DNA of 6,369 nucleotides from an uncultured Collinsella sp. (GCA_902490325.1 CABUDJ010000090.1:1-6369), one strand, 5' to 3'. Numbered from the stretch's first letter, positions 1 to 6,171 are shown. The notes: generated from the letters alone by a model not told the origin. Numbers and translations are program-made.

Positions 1-22
1 CTTAATTGCTGAAGTTAGGATT

Positions 23-70
23 CGAAGAAAGGCCCCGCCTGGTGTGCGCGGATGTGTCCGCCAATCCGCG
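23..70 (-). terminator. weak hairpins downstream of the lipoprotein gene, possible terminator
   Basis: Just past the lipoprotein stop, minus-strand RNA can pair CGCGGAT (from 64-70) with ATCCGCG (from 47-53) around a 10-base loop. A competing GCGGA/TCCGC pairing is available within 48-61. Further on, AGGC/GCCT (37-40 with 30-33, loop GGG) is followed by TTCTT. Neither structure is a textbook intrinsic terminator, because the strong stem has no U-tract and the stem with U residues is only 4 bp. Bases 1-87 hold nothing else I can support. Confidence 0.3.
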
Positions 71-87
71 GCTGATGTTACATGCCG

Positions 88-930
88 CTACGCGATGGTT
101 GCGCTGTAAGAGGCGACGTCCTCGTAGGAATCGGTCAGGTAGGCGTCGATGCCGATGGTCGTGTTGACCAGGTCGTCAAGGCTGTCAAGCTCGCCGCTCG
201 AGAATGTGAATTCCTCAGTGGCGTTGGTGCCGGGCATCAGGTGAGCCGAGAACCAGGGGTCCTTCATGGTGCCGTTGACATTGGTCTTGCCGGAGGGAGC
301 GTAGAAGGTCAGGTCCTTGTCGCTCTTGTTGGTGATGTTAACAACAAAGCCGATGTCGCCCCAGTCGTCCTTGAACTTCTCGGTGATGGTGATGGTGCAC
401 AGGTCGTCATCGGCGACGGTGACGGCGGGGGAGATTTCGATGCTCTGGACGTCGTCGTCTTCGACTGCCTCATCGATCTCCTCTTCCTTCTCGGCCGCCT
501 CGCGATCCTTCTTCACCGTACCGGACAGGTCCTTGTCGGACTTCGTAAAGATAAGCTTGTCGCCTTCCACCTCGAGGACGAGCTTGTCGTCCTCGAGCTT
601 CAGGTCGTGCGACTCATCTTCGGCGGTAATCGTTACGGTGGTGGCGTCCTTGGCCTCCCATTTCAGGTCGGCGACCTCAAGGAACATGTCGAGGACGCCC
701 GTGCCGTCTTCGTCGAGGATCAGGATACAGTTGAGGCCCCACTCCTTGAGCATATCCATGTACTCATCGGTGAGCTCTTCGCCGTCCAAGGTTCCACCCG
801 AGTACTGCCAGCTGCCGACGAAGTTGGCCTTGGGGTCTTTGCCGCCGCCGCTGCAGCCCGTCAGGGCAAAGGCGAGCGCCAGGACGCATGTCAGAAATGC
901 GAGTACGGACTTTTTGAACGTTGTCTTCAT
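88..930 (-). CDS. two-domain acidic lipoprotein, lipocalin-like N-terminal half
   Basis: Predicted secreted lipoprotein of 280 residues, anchored outside the cytoplasmic membrane. The start is the ATG at 930: GGAGGA lies 4-5 bases upstream, and the protein then opens with a clean type II signal peptide (KK at 6-7, hydrophobic 9-22, lipobox LTGC with the lipidated Cys at 26). An upstream in-frame start would bury this signal. After a Gly-rich tether, residues 36-130 begin NFVGSWQYSGG and show beta-strand repeats (LDEDGTGVL, ATTVTITAE, KLVLEVEGDKLIF), like small lipocalin-like domains of Gram-positive lipoproteins. A charged linker (139-160, rich in K, E and D) leads to a second beta-rich domain (165-280), resembling Ig-like DUF4352/DUF5067 modules (VNITNKSDKDLTFY). 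The protein is strongly acidic. It lies 80 bp downstream of the SPFH gene, beyond a terminator-like hairpin, so it may be expressed by partial readthrough. Its ligand or partner is unknown; domain assignments are inference. Confidence 0.88.
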   Translation of the reverse strand: MKTTFKKSVLAFLTCVLALAFALTGCSGGGKDPKANFVGSWQYSGGTLDGEELTDEYMDMLKEWGLNCILILDEDGTGVLDMFLEVADLKWEAKDATTVTITAEDESHDLKLEDDKLVLEVEGDKLIFTKSDKDLSGTVKKDREAAEKEEEIDEAVEDDDVQSIEISPAVTVADDDLCTITITEKFKDDWGDIGFVVNITNKSDKDLTFYAPSGKTNVNGTMKDPWFSAHLMPGTNATEEFTFSSGELDSLDDLVNTTIGIDAYLTDSYEDVASYSATIA

Positions 931-960
931 GGTGTCCTCCTTCTTGTGTGAAAGCCCATA

Positions 961-992
961 GAAACAAATGCGGGGGTGGCGGACCCCCCGCC
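961..992 (-). terminator. intrinsic terminator or attenuator between the SPFH and lipoprotein genes
   Basis: On the minus strand a 7-bp all-GC stem forms between 985-991 and 970-976 with an 8-base loop, followed directly by the U-rich run ATTTGTTTC (969-961). This has the form of a Rho-independent terminator 18 bases after the SPFH stop. An alternative GGCGG/CCGCC pairing (988-992 with 978-982) overlaps it. Only about 30 bases separate the U-tract from the lipoprotein start, which leaves little room for a full promoter, so partial readthrough is likely. Confidence 0.65.
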
Positions 993-1010
993 AATTACCA
1001 GATAGAGGGG

Positions 1011-2252
1011 TTAGGGCCTGGGCGTTCCGCAGTTGCTGCAGAACTTGCCGCCGTTTTCGCTGCCGCAGTTGGGGCAGAACCACTTGGCCGGTGCCGGGGC
1101 GGGTGCGGGACTACCGCACTCGGAGCAGAACTTGCCGGTGTTGGTGGCGCCGCAGCTGCAGGTCCATGCGCCGGCCGCGGGTGCGGCAGCGGGTGCCGGT
1201 GCGGGGGCGGGTGCCGGAGCCGGCTGCGGGGCGGCCTGCTGCTGTGCCTGGCCGGCGGCGAACAGCTGGCTGGCGTTCATGCCGCCCATGCCACCTGCCA
1301 TGCCCATGCCCATAAAGCCGGCCATCGCGCCGTTGGGGTTGGCGGCTGCCGCGCGCATCGCATCGCTCTGGGCGCTGGCGATGTTGGCGGCTGCCATGGT
1401 GGGATCGCGCATGACTGCGGCCTTCTGCAAGTCCTTGATCATCTGCTCGTCTTCTTGCGAGGCGGCGATGGAGTTGACGCCAAAGCTCACGATCTCGACG
1501 CCGCGCAGGTCGCGCCAGTCGGCCGAGAGGACCTCGTTGAGCGCACGGGCGAGCTCGGTGGTGTGACCGGGGATGGCGCTGTAGCGGATGCCCATCTCCG
1601 AAATCTTGGCAAAGGCGGGCTGCAGAGCGGTGAGCAGCTCGGACTTAAGCTGGCTGTCGATCTTATCGCGCGTGTAGCTATCGGTCACGTTGCCGCACAC
1701 GTTGGTGTAGAACAGCAGCGGGTTGGTGATACGGTACGAATACTCGCCGTTGCAGCGAACGGAGATGTCGACGTCCAGGCCAATGTTGTTATCGACCACG
1801 CGGAAGGGCACGGGCGAGGCGGTGCCGTACTTGTTGCCGATGATCTCCTTGGTGTTGATGAAGTAGACGCGCTGGTCCTTGCCTGCATCGCCGCCAAAGG
1901 TAAAACGGCTGCCGATATTGGCGAACGTTTCCTTGATGGAGTCGCCCAGATTGCCGCTAAAGACGCTCGGCTCGCTGCCGGTGTCAAAGACAAACTCGCC
2001 AGGCTCCAGCGCAACCTCGATGATCTTGCCGTTTTGCACCACGAGCATGCCCTGGCCGTCGTTGACGGCGATGACGGAGCCGTTGGAGATAACGTTGTCC
2101 TCGCCGCGCGTATTGGAGCTGCGGCCGCCGGTGCGCTTGCTGCCCTTGCAGGCCAAGACGTCAGCGGGCATCGATTCGCAATAGATAAATTCTTTCCACT
2201 GGTCGGCCATGACGCCGCCGGCAGCACCCAATCCAGCTCTCAAGAGTCCCAT
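1011..2252 (-). CDS. SPFH (band 7/stomatin-prohibitin) protein with two C-terminal zinc ribbons, YdjI-like
   Basis: This 413-residue protein matches the YdjI-type SPFH family, sometimes labelled virion-core-like. SPFH proteins oligomerise on membranes as scaffolds; B. subtilis YdjI is linked with the PspA membrane-stress protein. The order is: short N-terminus (MGLLRAGLGAAGGVMADQWK), SPFH body at about 20-265 (VIAVNDGQGMLVVQNGKI, then FINTKEIIGNKYGTASPVPF), a helical stretch 265-305, a Gly/Met-rich patch 308-326, a Pro-Ala linker 340-362, then zinc ribbons with Cys 365/367/376/379 and 393/396/405/408. The first ribbon opens with C-x-C, the second with C-x2-C. There is no signal peptide or obvious membrane span, so attachment probably comes through its partners. 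Start ATG 2252 has AAGGAAG about 6-8 bases upstream; Met15 is a less likely alternative. It is the third gene of the operon, 48 bp after the YdjG-like gene. The family call is firm; the stress role is by homology only. Confidence 0.92.
   Translation of the reverse strand: MGLLRAGLGAAGGVMADQWKEFIYCESMPADVLACKGSKRTGGRSSNTRGEDNVISNGSVIAVNDGQGMLVVQNGKIIEVALEPGEFVFDTGSEPSVFSGNLGDSIKETFANIGSRFTFGGDAGKDQRVYFINTKEIIGNKYGTASPVPFRVVDNNIGLDVDISVRCNGEYSYRITNPLLFYTNVCGNVTDSYTRDKIDSQLKSELLTALQPAFAKISEMGIRYSAIPGHTTELARALNEVLSADWRDLRGVEIVSFGVNSIAASQEDEQMIKDLQKAAVMRDPTMAAANIASAQSDAMRAAAANPNGAMAGFMGMGMAGGMGGMNASQLFAAGQAQQQAAPQPAPAPAPAPAPAAAPAAGAWTCSCGATNTGKFCSECGSPAPAPAPAKWFCPNCGSENGGKFCSNCGTPRP
1167..1235 (-). 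repeat. GC-rich low-complexity tract encoding the Pro-Ala linker
   Basis: Residues 340-362 of the SPFH protein are almost only Pro and Ala, encoded by near-repeats of GGTGCC/GGTGCG units as read on the plus strand. A shorter Pro-Ala run (382-389) separates the two zinc ribbons. Such tracts can change length by slippage, and in the protein they would act as stiff spacers holding the ribbons away from the SPFH body. Confidence 0.7.
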
Positions 2253-2300
2253 GGTGATCTTCCTTTCTCGTCAAAGGCCGGGTGGTATTGGTCAGAATGG

Positions 2301-3623
2301 CTAATCGTCCTTGTTGTCCTTCATGACAACGGTGGTCTCGGTGTGGCTGAAGGTGTCGTGCTTCTCGGTCAGGTTGAGCTCGCCACAGTAGCAATCGGCG
2401 TGGGTGGCCTCGTTGGCCGTCTTGAGCTGGCCCACCAGCAGCACGTCTGCGATGACCACGATGATCAACGGCGCGACGATGTTGATGAGGATGCCCTCGA
2501 CATCAAAGGTGAGGTAGTCCGGATCGAAGGCATTTCCACCCATAAAGAGAATCTGGGAGAGGACAAACCCGATCACAAAGAACAGCACCGAGGCGATAGC
2601 GAGCTTGGGCTTGGAGCAGGGGAGCTCGCCAACCATGCGACCGGTCTGGCCGTTCATGGCAAACAGATAACTCTTGCCGTTCCACGAGGTGGAAAGCATC
2701 CACACGGGGAACAGGGCGTAGTCGCTGTCTTCCCAGGTGTAGTCGAGCTGCTTGCTTTCGACCGTGGCGTCGTCATACTCGTCGACGACGGTCTCGCGCA
2801 GGGCCGAGATCGTGCTCTCCTCCATGCGGCGCTCGGCGCGCGCCTTGCAGGTCTCGCAGTCCTCGTCGTAGCGGTTGGCGATGTAGCCGGGCATATAGGC
2901 GACCGAGAACGGGCGCAGCGCGTCGTAGTCAAACGGCTCGATGGCGTCCATATGGCCGTCGGGCATCTTGGACGATCCGTCGACGGGCACGCGCTTAAAC
3001 GAGATATTTCCCTTGCGGTAGGCATCGTAGTGGTCGGTGGTCGTGACGGTGCGGTCGGATTCCTCGGTTACGGTCTCGTTGGTCGCATCAAAGCACACCT
3101 CGCTGTCCACGCGGGCGCCGTAAAGCCAAAACGGCACGTAGACGCCTTGGACTTCGTCGATGTGGTTGCCGGTGACAAAGCTCTTGGGCAGCAAGATCTT
3201 GCCCTTGTAGTGCTCCTTGAGCGCGGCCAAGACATCGTCGCGACCGAGTTTAAATGGAATCACCAGGTCGGGGGAGAAGTCGCCCGAGAGTTGACCGGGT
3301 GCCACGGCGGGGTTGCCGCAGTACGGGCAGGTGGAGACGGCGACAGTGCCGTCCGAGATCAGCTCGGCGCCACACGACGAACAGATATAGCCGGCGTTTT
3401 GGGCCAGTTCCTGCACCGCATCGTCGGATGCGGGCTTGGATGTTGCGGCTGCCGCATCGGCTTTGGCATCTGCCTTGTCCTGGCGCTCGCGATAGAGGGC
3501 CTCGACCTCCTCGACTTCAAAGCGCGAGTCGCAGTAGTCGCAGACAAGCTTTTGCTCGGCGCTGGCAAAATGCAGCGGGCCGCCACAGGCAGGGCACTGA
3601 TAGTTAACGCTTTCGAAGGCCAT
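2301..3623 (-). CDS. double zinc-ribbon membrane protein, YdjG-like (TFIIB-type zinc ribbon)
   Basis: This 440-residue protein resembles B. subtilis YdjG, an integral membrane partner of the SPFH protein YdjI. It has a TFIIB-type ribbon at the N-terminus (Cys 10/13/28/31), an Ala-rich charged linker (40-75), a second ribbon (Cys 81/84/99/102), then a large soluble domain (about 110-335) containing PFWLYGARVD and LFPVWMLSTSWNGKSYLFAM. Two membrane helices follow (about 341-362 and 377-398). The tail carries a C-x-C pair (411/413) and charged residues. With two spans, both ends should lie on the same side, most simply the cytoplasm. Start ATG 3623 has AAAGGA 6 bases upstream. It begins 24 bp after the DUF4428 stop and ends 48 bp before the SPFH gene, so co-transcription is likely. 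Relatives are sometimes labelled helicase or primosomal protein because of the ribbon; no helicase motifs are present. Confidence 0.9.
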   Translation of the reverse strand: MAFESVNYQCPACGGPLHFASAEQKLVCDYCDSRFEVEEVEALYRERQDKADAKADAAAATSKPASDDAVQELAQNAGYICSSCGAELISDGTVAVSTCPYCGNPAVAPGQLSGDFSPDLVIPFKLGRDDVLAALKEHYKGKILLPKSFVTGNHIDEVQGVYVPFWLYGARVDSEVCFDATNETVTEESDRTVTTTDHYDAYRKGNISFKRVPVDGSSKMPDGHMDAIEPFDYDALRPFSVAYMPGYIANRYDEDCETCKARAERRMEESTISALRETVVDEYDDATVESKQLDYTWEDSDYALFPVWMLSTSWNGKSYLFAMNGQTGRMVGELPCSKPKLAIASVLFFVIGFVLSQILFMGGNAFDPDYLTFDVEGILINIVAPLIIVVIADVLLVGQLKTANEATHADCYCGELNLTEKHDTFSHTETTVVMKDNKDD

Positions 3624-3647
3624 GATCGGTCCTTTCCGTGCCGGGGG

Positions 3648-4385
3648 CTAGGCGCCGATGGCGCCGCCGCAGTATTCGCAGCGCCCACTGGCATCGGGAA
3701 TGGTGGTGGCGCCGCAGAAGGGGCAGGTCACCGCAGTCTTGGGGGCCTTGGCGGCAACGACGCTATCGCGCGTCTCCTGACGCAGCTGCACCAGCGCGTC
3801 GCGGACTTCGGTTGCCTGACGTTTGGCCTCGCGGTACTCGATGGACCCGCGCTGCTCGATGGTGGAGTCGTTCACGCGCAGGTCAATCTCGGTAAAGTAC
3901 GGCGTGTTGACGTGGATGGTCAGATTGAAGTCGTAATCCAGGTCGTAGCGCGGCGGGTCATAACTCTCACGCTCGCCGTCCTTGGTCTCGCGATAGATCT
4001 CGGTGCGGTGCTCGTCGATATTCATATCGCAGCCGAGCACCTGCGAAAACTCGATGATGTCGGGATTGGCGTCGCGCCAGCGCGTCTGCGAGGTAATGAT
4101 CAGCAGGCCCGCGTCCTCGTCGAGCATGATATTGGTGCGCCCGGCCGAGAGCGTGCGCGTGGGATTGAACGATGCCAGGCGCTCGGCATTGGCCTCGCGA
4201 TAGGCGAGCTGCTCGCGAATGTCGTCCGCGGTGCTAGAGCGATAGCCTCCAAAGAAGGGAGAGAGCTTGCCGACGCATTCTTTGCACAGGTAGCCTTCGT
4301 TGATCTTGGTCTTACCTAGAAGTCCCAGCTCGGTACCGCAAATCGCGCACTCTTTCTTCTCGAACATCTTGTCAAAGAAGCCCAT
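3648..4385 (-). CDS. DUF4428 zinc-ribbon protein with a second C-terminal zinc ribbon
   Basis: This 245-residue soluble protein has no signal peptide or membrane span. The N-terminal DUF4428 ribbon has Cys 13/16/34/37 (KECAICGTELGLLGKTKI, then GYLCKEC). The middle region, about 70-175, is beta-rich with alternating hydrophobics (NIMLDEDAGLLIITSQ, DIIEFSQVLGCDMNI) and could be a PH-like fold, which is inference. A charged helix at 180-215 leads to a C-terminal ribbon (Cys 221/224/236/239). Start ATG 4385 has GGGAGG 4 bases upstream. It is first in the operon, so its upstream region should hold the promoter, and its ribosome site can be covered by an inverted repeat. Ribbons at both ends suggest an adaptor joining the YdjG-like and SPFH proteins, but no function is established. 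Leu23 is a CTA codon, a type otherwise absent from the rest of this gene and the two downstream operon genes. Confidence 0.88.
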   Translation of the reverse strand: MGFFDKMFEKKECAICGTELGLLGKTKINEGYLCKECVGKLSPFFGGYRSSTADDIREQLAYREANAERLASFNPTRTLSAGRTNIMLDEDAGLLIITSQTRWRDANPDIIEFSQVLGCDMNIDEHRTEIYRETKDGERESYDPPRYDLDYDFNLTIHVNTPYFTEIDLRVNDSTIEQRGSIEYREAKRQATEVRDALVQLRQETRDSVVAAKAPKTAVTCPFCGATTIPDASGRCEYCGGAIGA

Positions 4386-4390
4386 GATTG

Positions 4391-4435
4391 CCTCCCATCA
4401 ACAGGTAGCGTGTGTCACTTTTGATGATGGGGGAG
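4391..4435 (-). promoter_or_regulatory. inverted repeat covering the Shine-Dalgarno site of the DUF4428 gene
   Basis: In minus-strand RNA, CCCAUCA (from 4425-4431) can pair with UGAUGGG (from 4394-4400) across a 24-base loop. With a two-C bulge the pairing extends by CUC/GAG-type pairs into the GGGAGG ribosome site (4391-4396). A second register pairs CAUCAA with UUGAUG (4421-4426 with 4396-4401). Either fold would hide part of the ribosome site of the operon's first gene, suggesting translational control. The stem is short and the loop long, so the effect is uncertain. Confidence 0.35.
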
Positions 4436-4534
4436 TGTGCGATCTTTCACGATACCCAGACGGCTCAAGAGGTCTCCACAACTGGGACACATGGCCCATT
4501 TTTCATCCCCAAATAACTTGCGGTGAAATAGTTC
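4415..4534 (-). other. 39-codon open frame with a CPSCG motif, possible gene remnant
   Basis: A minus-strand frame runs from just after a TAG (4537-4535) to a TGA (4417-4415). It reads protein-like in its middle (KWAMCPSCGDLLSRLG) with a single CxxC knuckle. It has no good start near its beginning; the only ATG lies just before the CPSC motif, with no clear ribosome site. It starts inside the left arm of the neighbouring inverted repeat. It may be the end of a decayed zinc-ribbon gene, part of a mobile repeat, or chance. Confidence 0.2.
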
Positions 4535-4601
4535 CTAAATGGCGGCCTTAGAAGGCCAAACAGGAACTATTCCACCGCAACTTCTGGGTAGTCATTGGGG
4601 A
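4506..4601. repeat. nested long inverted repeat, REP/MITE-like palindrome
   Basis: The core arms 4518-4536 and 4562-4580 are complementary at 18 of 19 positions (the one mismatch, 4526/4572, is a G-U wobble in minus-strand RNA), with two further pairs beyond a mismatch (4515-4516 with 4582-4583). The loop contains its own hairpin, GGCCT/AGGCC (4544-4548 with 4553-4557). Outside, TCCCCAA (4506-4512) pairs with TTGGGGA (4595-4601) across asymmetric spacers. A structure this regular between genes is typical of dispersed palindromic elements. It could also terminate transcription from the Sde182-like gene, which ends 77 bases away, although no good U-tract follows. Confidence 0.72.
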
Positions 4602-4629
4602 CGTACTTAAATGAGTAGCAGTTGGGGAC
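4595..4629 (+). repeat. pair of TTGGGGAC direct repeats flanking an AT-richer spacer
   Basis: TTGGGGAC occurs at 4595-4602 and again at 4622-4629, 27 bases apart, with the spacer GTACTTAAATGAGTAGCAG between. The first copy also forms the outer right arm of the adjacent inverted repeat, so both are probably parts of one element. I have the impression that this kind of sequence recurs near REP-associated transposases, but no transposase lies in the window. Confidence 0.45.
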
Positions 4630-4659
4630 ACTCCATGCCGAATGTGGGCGCCGTCCTTG

Positions 4660-6171
4660 TTATGCCACGGTCACGGCGACCTGGGCGTAGCGGGTGCAGG
4701 GGCGCTCGGCGCGGGTTTTAACGCTGAGGGTGAGCACGAAGCGGTCACCGGGCTGCGCATCGGTGGGCACGGTGAACGTGGCGTCCGTCGCGTATTCCTG
4801 CCACAGCGACAGATCTTGAGCGCCTGCATAGCTCGTTGGTCCCATGGTGACATTCCAATGCGCGTCGAAGCTCCTACCATCGTGGTCGACGATGGTCGCT
4901 GCAAGGTCAATGCGCTCACCGGCTGCGGCGCTCATGTCGCCCGTGACCTCGGCAACATACGCCGGATGCGAGCAGGCCGCGGGCTTGTGGGCGCACCACT
5001 GCGCGCGGGCGGCGAAGTCTTCCTGATAGGCGCGCAGATAGGGATTAGGATTGCCATCGACGGGCGTGCCTATGGCTGCAAAGCCGGCAGGTGCGTCCGA
5101 GTCGGGATGCCCGTCGAGGAACATGCGGCCGAGCAACGTGTCAAAGTCGCGGTTATCGATGCCGCGCAGGCCAAACGGCAGCAGCGGGATATAGGTCATT
5201 GAGTCGCCTTCGGCCATAAAGTCGCCGCGCTCAAACTGCATCGCAGGCATGCCCTCCAGGCCCCAGTCCAAGCGCGCATGCTTGCCAAACTGAAAGCGCT
5301 CGGGCTCGTTTTCGTACACCTTGCCATCGCCATAGAGCATATAGCGCGCCATAAGGGGGCCGTTGCCCTGCGTGAGATTTTGCTCGGGCCAGGGAGCCTG
5401 GAACAACGGCAACGAATCGGGCTGAGCCATCTTGGCATCGACATAGCCGCCATACATATAGGGCACGCACCAAAAGATGAGATCGGGGAAGAGCTCACGC
5501 CCATGGTCGAGCCAAGAATTGTCCTGCCCCACGCCATCGGCAACGCCCATCACGCGCACCTTCTGATAGACATGCTGCTGCACAGAAGGCCATTCAGGCG
5601 TATCACGATAGCGCTCAGCAATACTCATCAGGGCGCGAACAATGGTATTCATGCCGCCCCAGCTGAGCAGCCAAAGCGTACGCGGGTCATCATCCAAGAT
5701 TGCCTGAGCAATCACGCGCGAACCCTCAGTCTCCTCACGCACATCGCCCTCAAAGGCAACGTTGCCCACAAAGGTACGCTCAATCATCTGAGCCGGCGAA
5801 GGAAACGGCGGCTCACCGGCAGCGGCCGCATTAGCCTGCAGCTGAGGCCAAGCCTGGGCATATTCATTGCTCCAGAGGCTCTCGATCCAATGCTCAGGAA
5901 ACGGTCGATACTCACGAAGCTCCCCAGCCGTGGGATCAGGTTCATGGGGCACAACATTCCACTCATAAGAGCGCCGCCCTTTGGTCCGCCAATGCGAATT
6001 CACCTCGCCGAGCGTATGAACCCCATCCCCAAGAAAGTGATACTGCGAAGCCGTATACACCACAGCCTGAACATCAAGCAAGTTGAGATACAGAGCCAAA
6101 TGAACAAGCGAGTTCATATCATCGACTTCCATATCAGTAGTAACAATCACCCGAGTTAAATCGCGAGTCAT
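4660..6171 (-). CDS. Sde182/DUF1593-family protein: nucleoside-hydrolase-like domain plus Ig-like C-terminal domain
   Basis: This 503-residue protein has the two-domain layout of the Sde182 family, named for a cellulose-binding protein of Saccharophagus degradans. Residues 1-350 form a nucleoside-hydrolase-like fold: RVIVTTDMEVDDMNSLVHLA (7-26) matches the metal-binding strand, LWLLSWGGMNTIVRAL (166-181) the conserved W-G-G loop, and VMGVADGVGQDNSW (207-220) a later conserved strand. In classical hydrolases the first motif is DTDPGIDD; here the first Asp is Thr12-preceded Thr11, while Asp13, Asp17 and Asp18 remain. Residues 403-503 form an Ig-like domain (IVDHDGRSFDAHWN, ATFTVPTDAQPGDRFVL). 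There is no signal peptide, so a cytoplasmic location is expected, unlike secreted relatives. Start ATG 6171 has TTGGAG 7-8 bases upstream. Substrate is unknown: a nucleoside, glycoside or other sugar derivative is possible. It is separated from the downstream operon by 274 bp and appears to be an independent unit. Confidence 0.9.
   Translation of the reverse strand: MTRDLTRVIVTTDMEVDDMNSLVHLALYLNLLDVQAVVYTASQYHFLGDGVHTLGEVNSHWRTKGRRSYEWNVVPHEPDPTAGELREYRPFPEHWIESLWSNEYAQAWPQLQANAAAAGEPPFPSPAQMIERTFVGNVAFEGDVREETEGSRVIAQAILDDDPRTLWLLSWGGMNTIVRALMSIAERYRDTPEWPSVQQHVYQKVRVMGVADGVGQDNSWLDHGRELFPDLIFWCVPYMYGGYVDAKMAQPDSLPLFQAPWPEQNLTQGNGPLMARYMLYGDGKVYENEPERFQFGKHARLDWGLEGMPAMQFERGDFMAEGDSMTYIPLLPFGLRGIDNRDFDTLLGRMFLDGHPDSDAPAGFAAIGTPVDGNPNPYLRAYQEDFAARAQWCAHKPAACSHPAYVAEVTGDMSAAAGERIDLAATIVDHDGRSFDAHWNVTMGPTSYAGAQDLSLWQEYATDATFTVPTDAQPGDRFVLTLSVKTRAERPCTRYAQVAVTVA

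Noticed and set aside
15..30. TTCGAATCC on the minus strand, like a tRNA T-loop
   Set aside because: The flanking bases cannot form a T-stem, and there is no acceptor stem, anticodon arm or CCA around it.
2..109. Plus-strand frame open from the left edge to a TAA at 107-109
   Set aside because: Thirty-five codons without recognisable motif, overlapping the end of a confident gene; cannot be distinguished from chance.
82..961. Plus-strand open frames opposite the lipoprotein gene
   Set aside because: Same mirror effect of codon bias or a shifted frame; the minus strand has a signal peptide, lipobox and a good ribosome site.
2301..3623. Helicase or primosome function suggested by labels given to similar zinc-ribbon proteins
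   Set aside because: No Walker A/B or helicase motifs are present; the protein has two membrane helices and a YdjG-like layout instead.
921..4319. An 1132-codon open frame on the plus strand, antisense to three genes
   Set aside because: It is codon-aligned with the minus-strand genes, so its stops could arise only from minus TTA, CTA or TCA codons, which these genes almost never use. The product is low-complexity, rich in Ala, Gly and His, and has no family resemblance; the minus-strand products have clear domains.
4386..4505. ECF sigma-factor (SigW-like) or housekeeping promoter for the operon
   Set aside because: TGAAAG and TATCGT fragments occur on the minus strand, but no correctly spaced pair of promoter elements was found.
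4642..6159. Two long plus-strand frames opposite the Sde182-like gene
   Set aside because: They lie in the same aligned antisense frame and are interrupted where the real gene uses a Ser TCA codon (residue 324). No ribosome site or recognisable domain.
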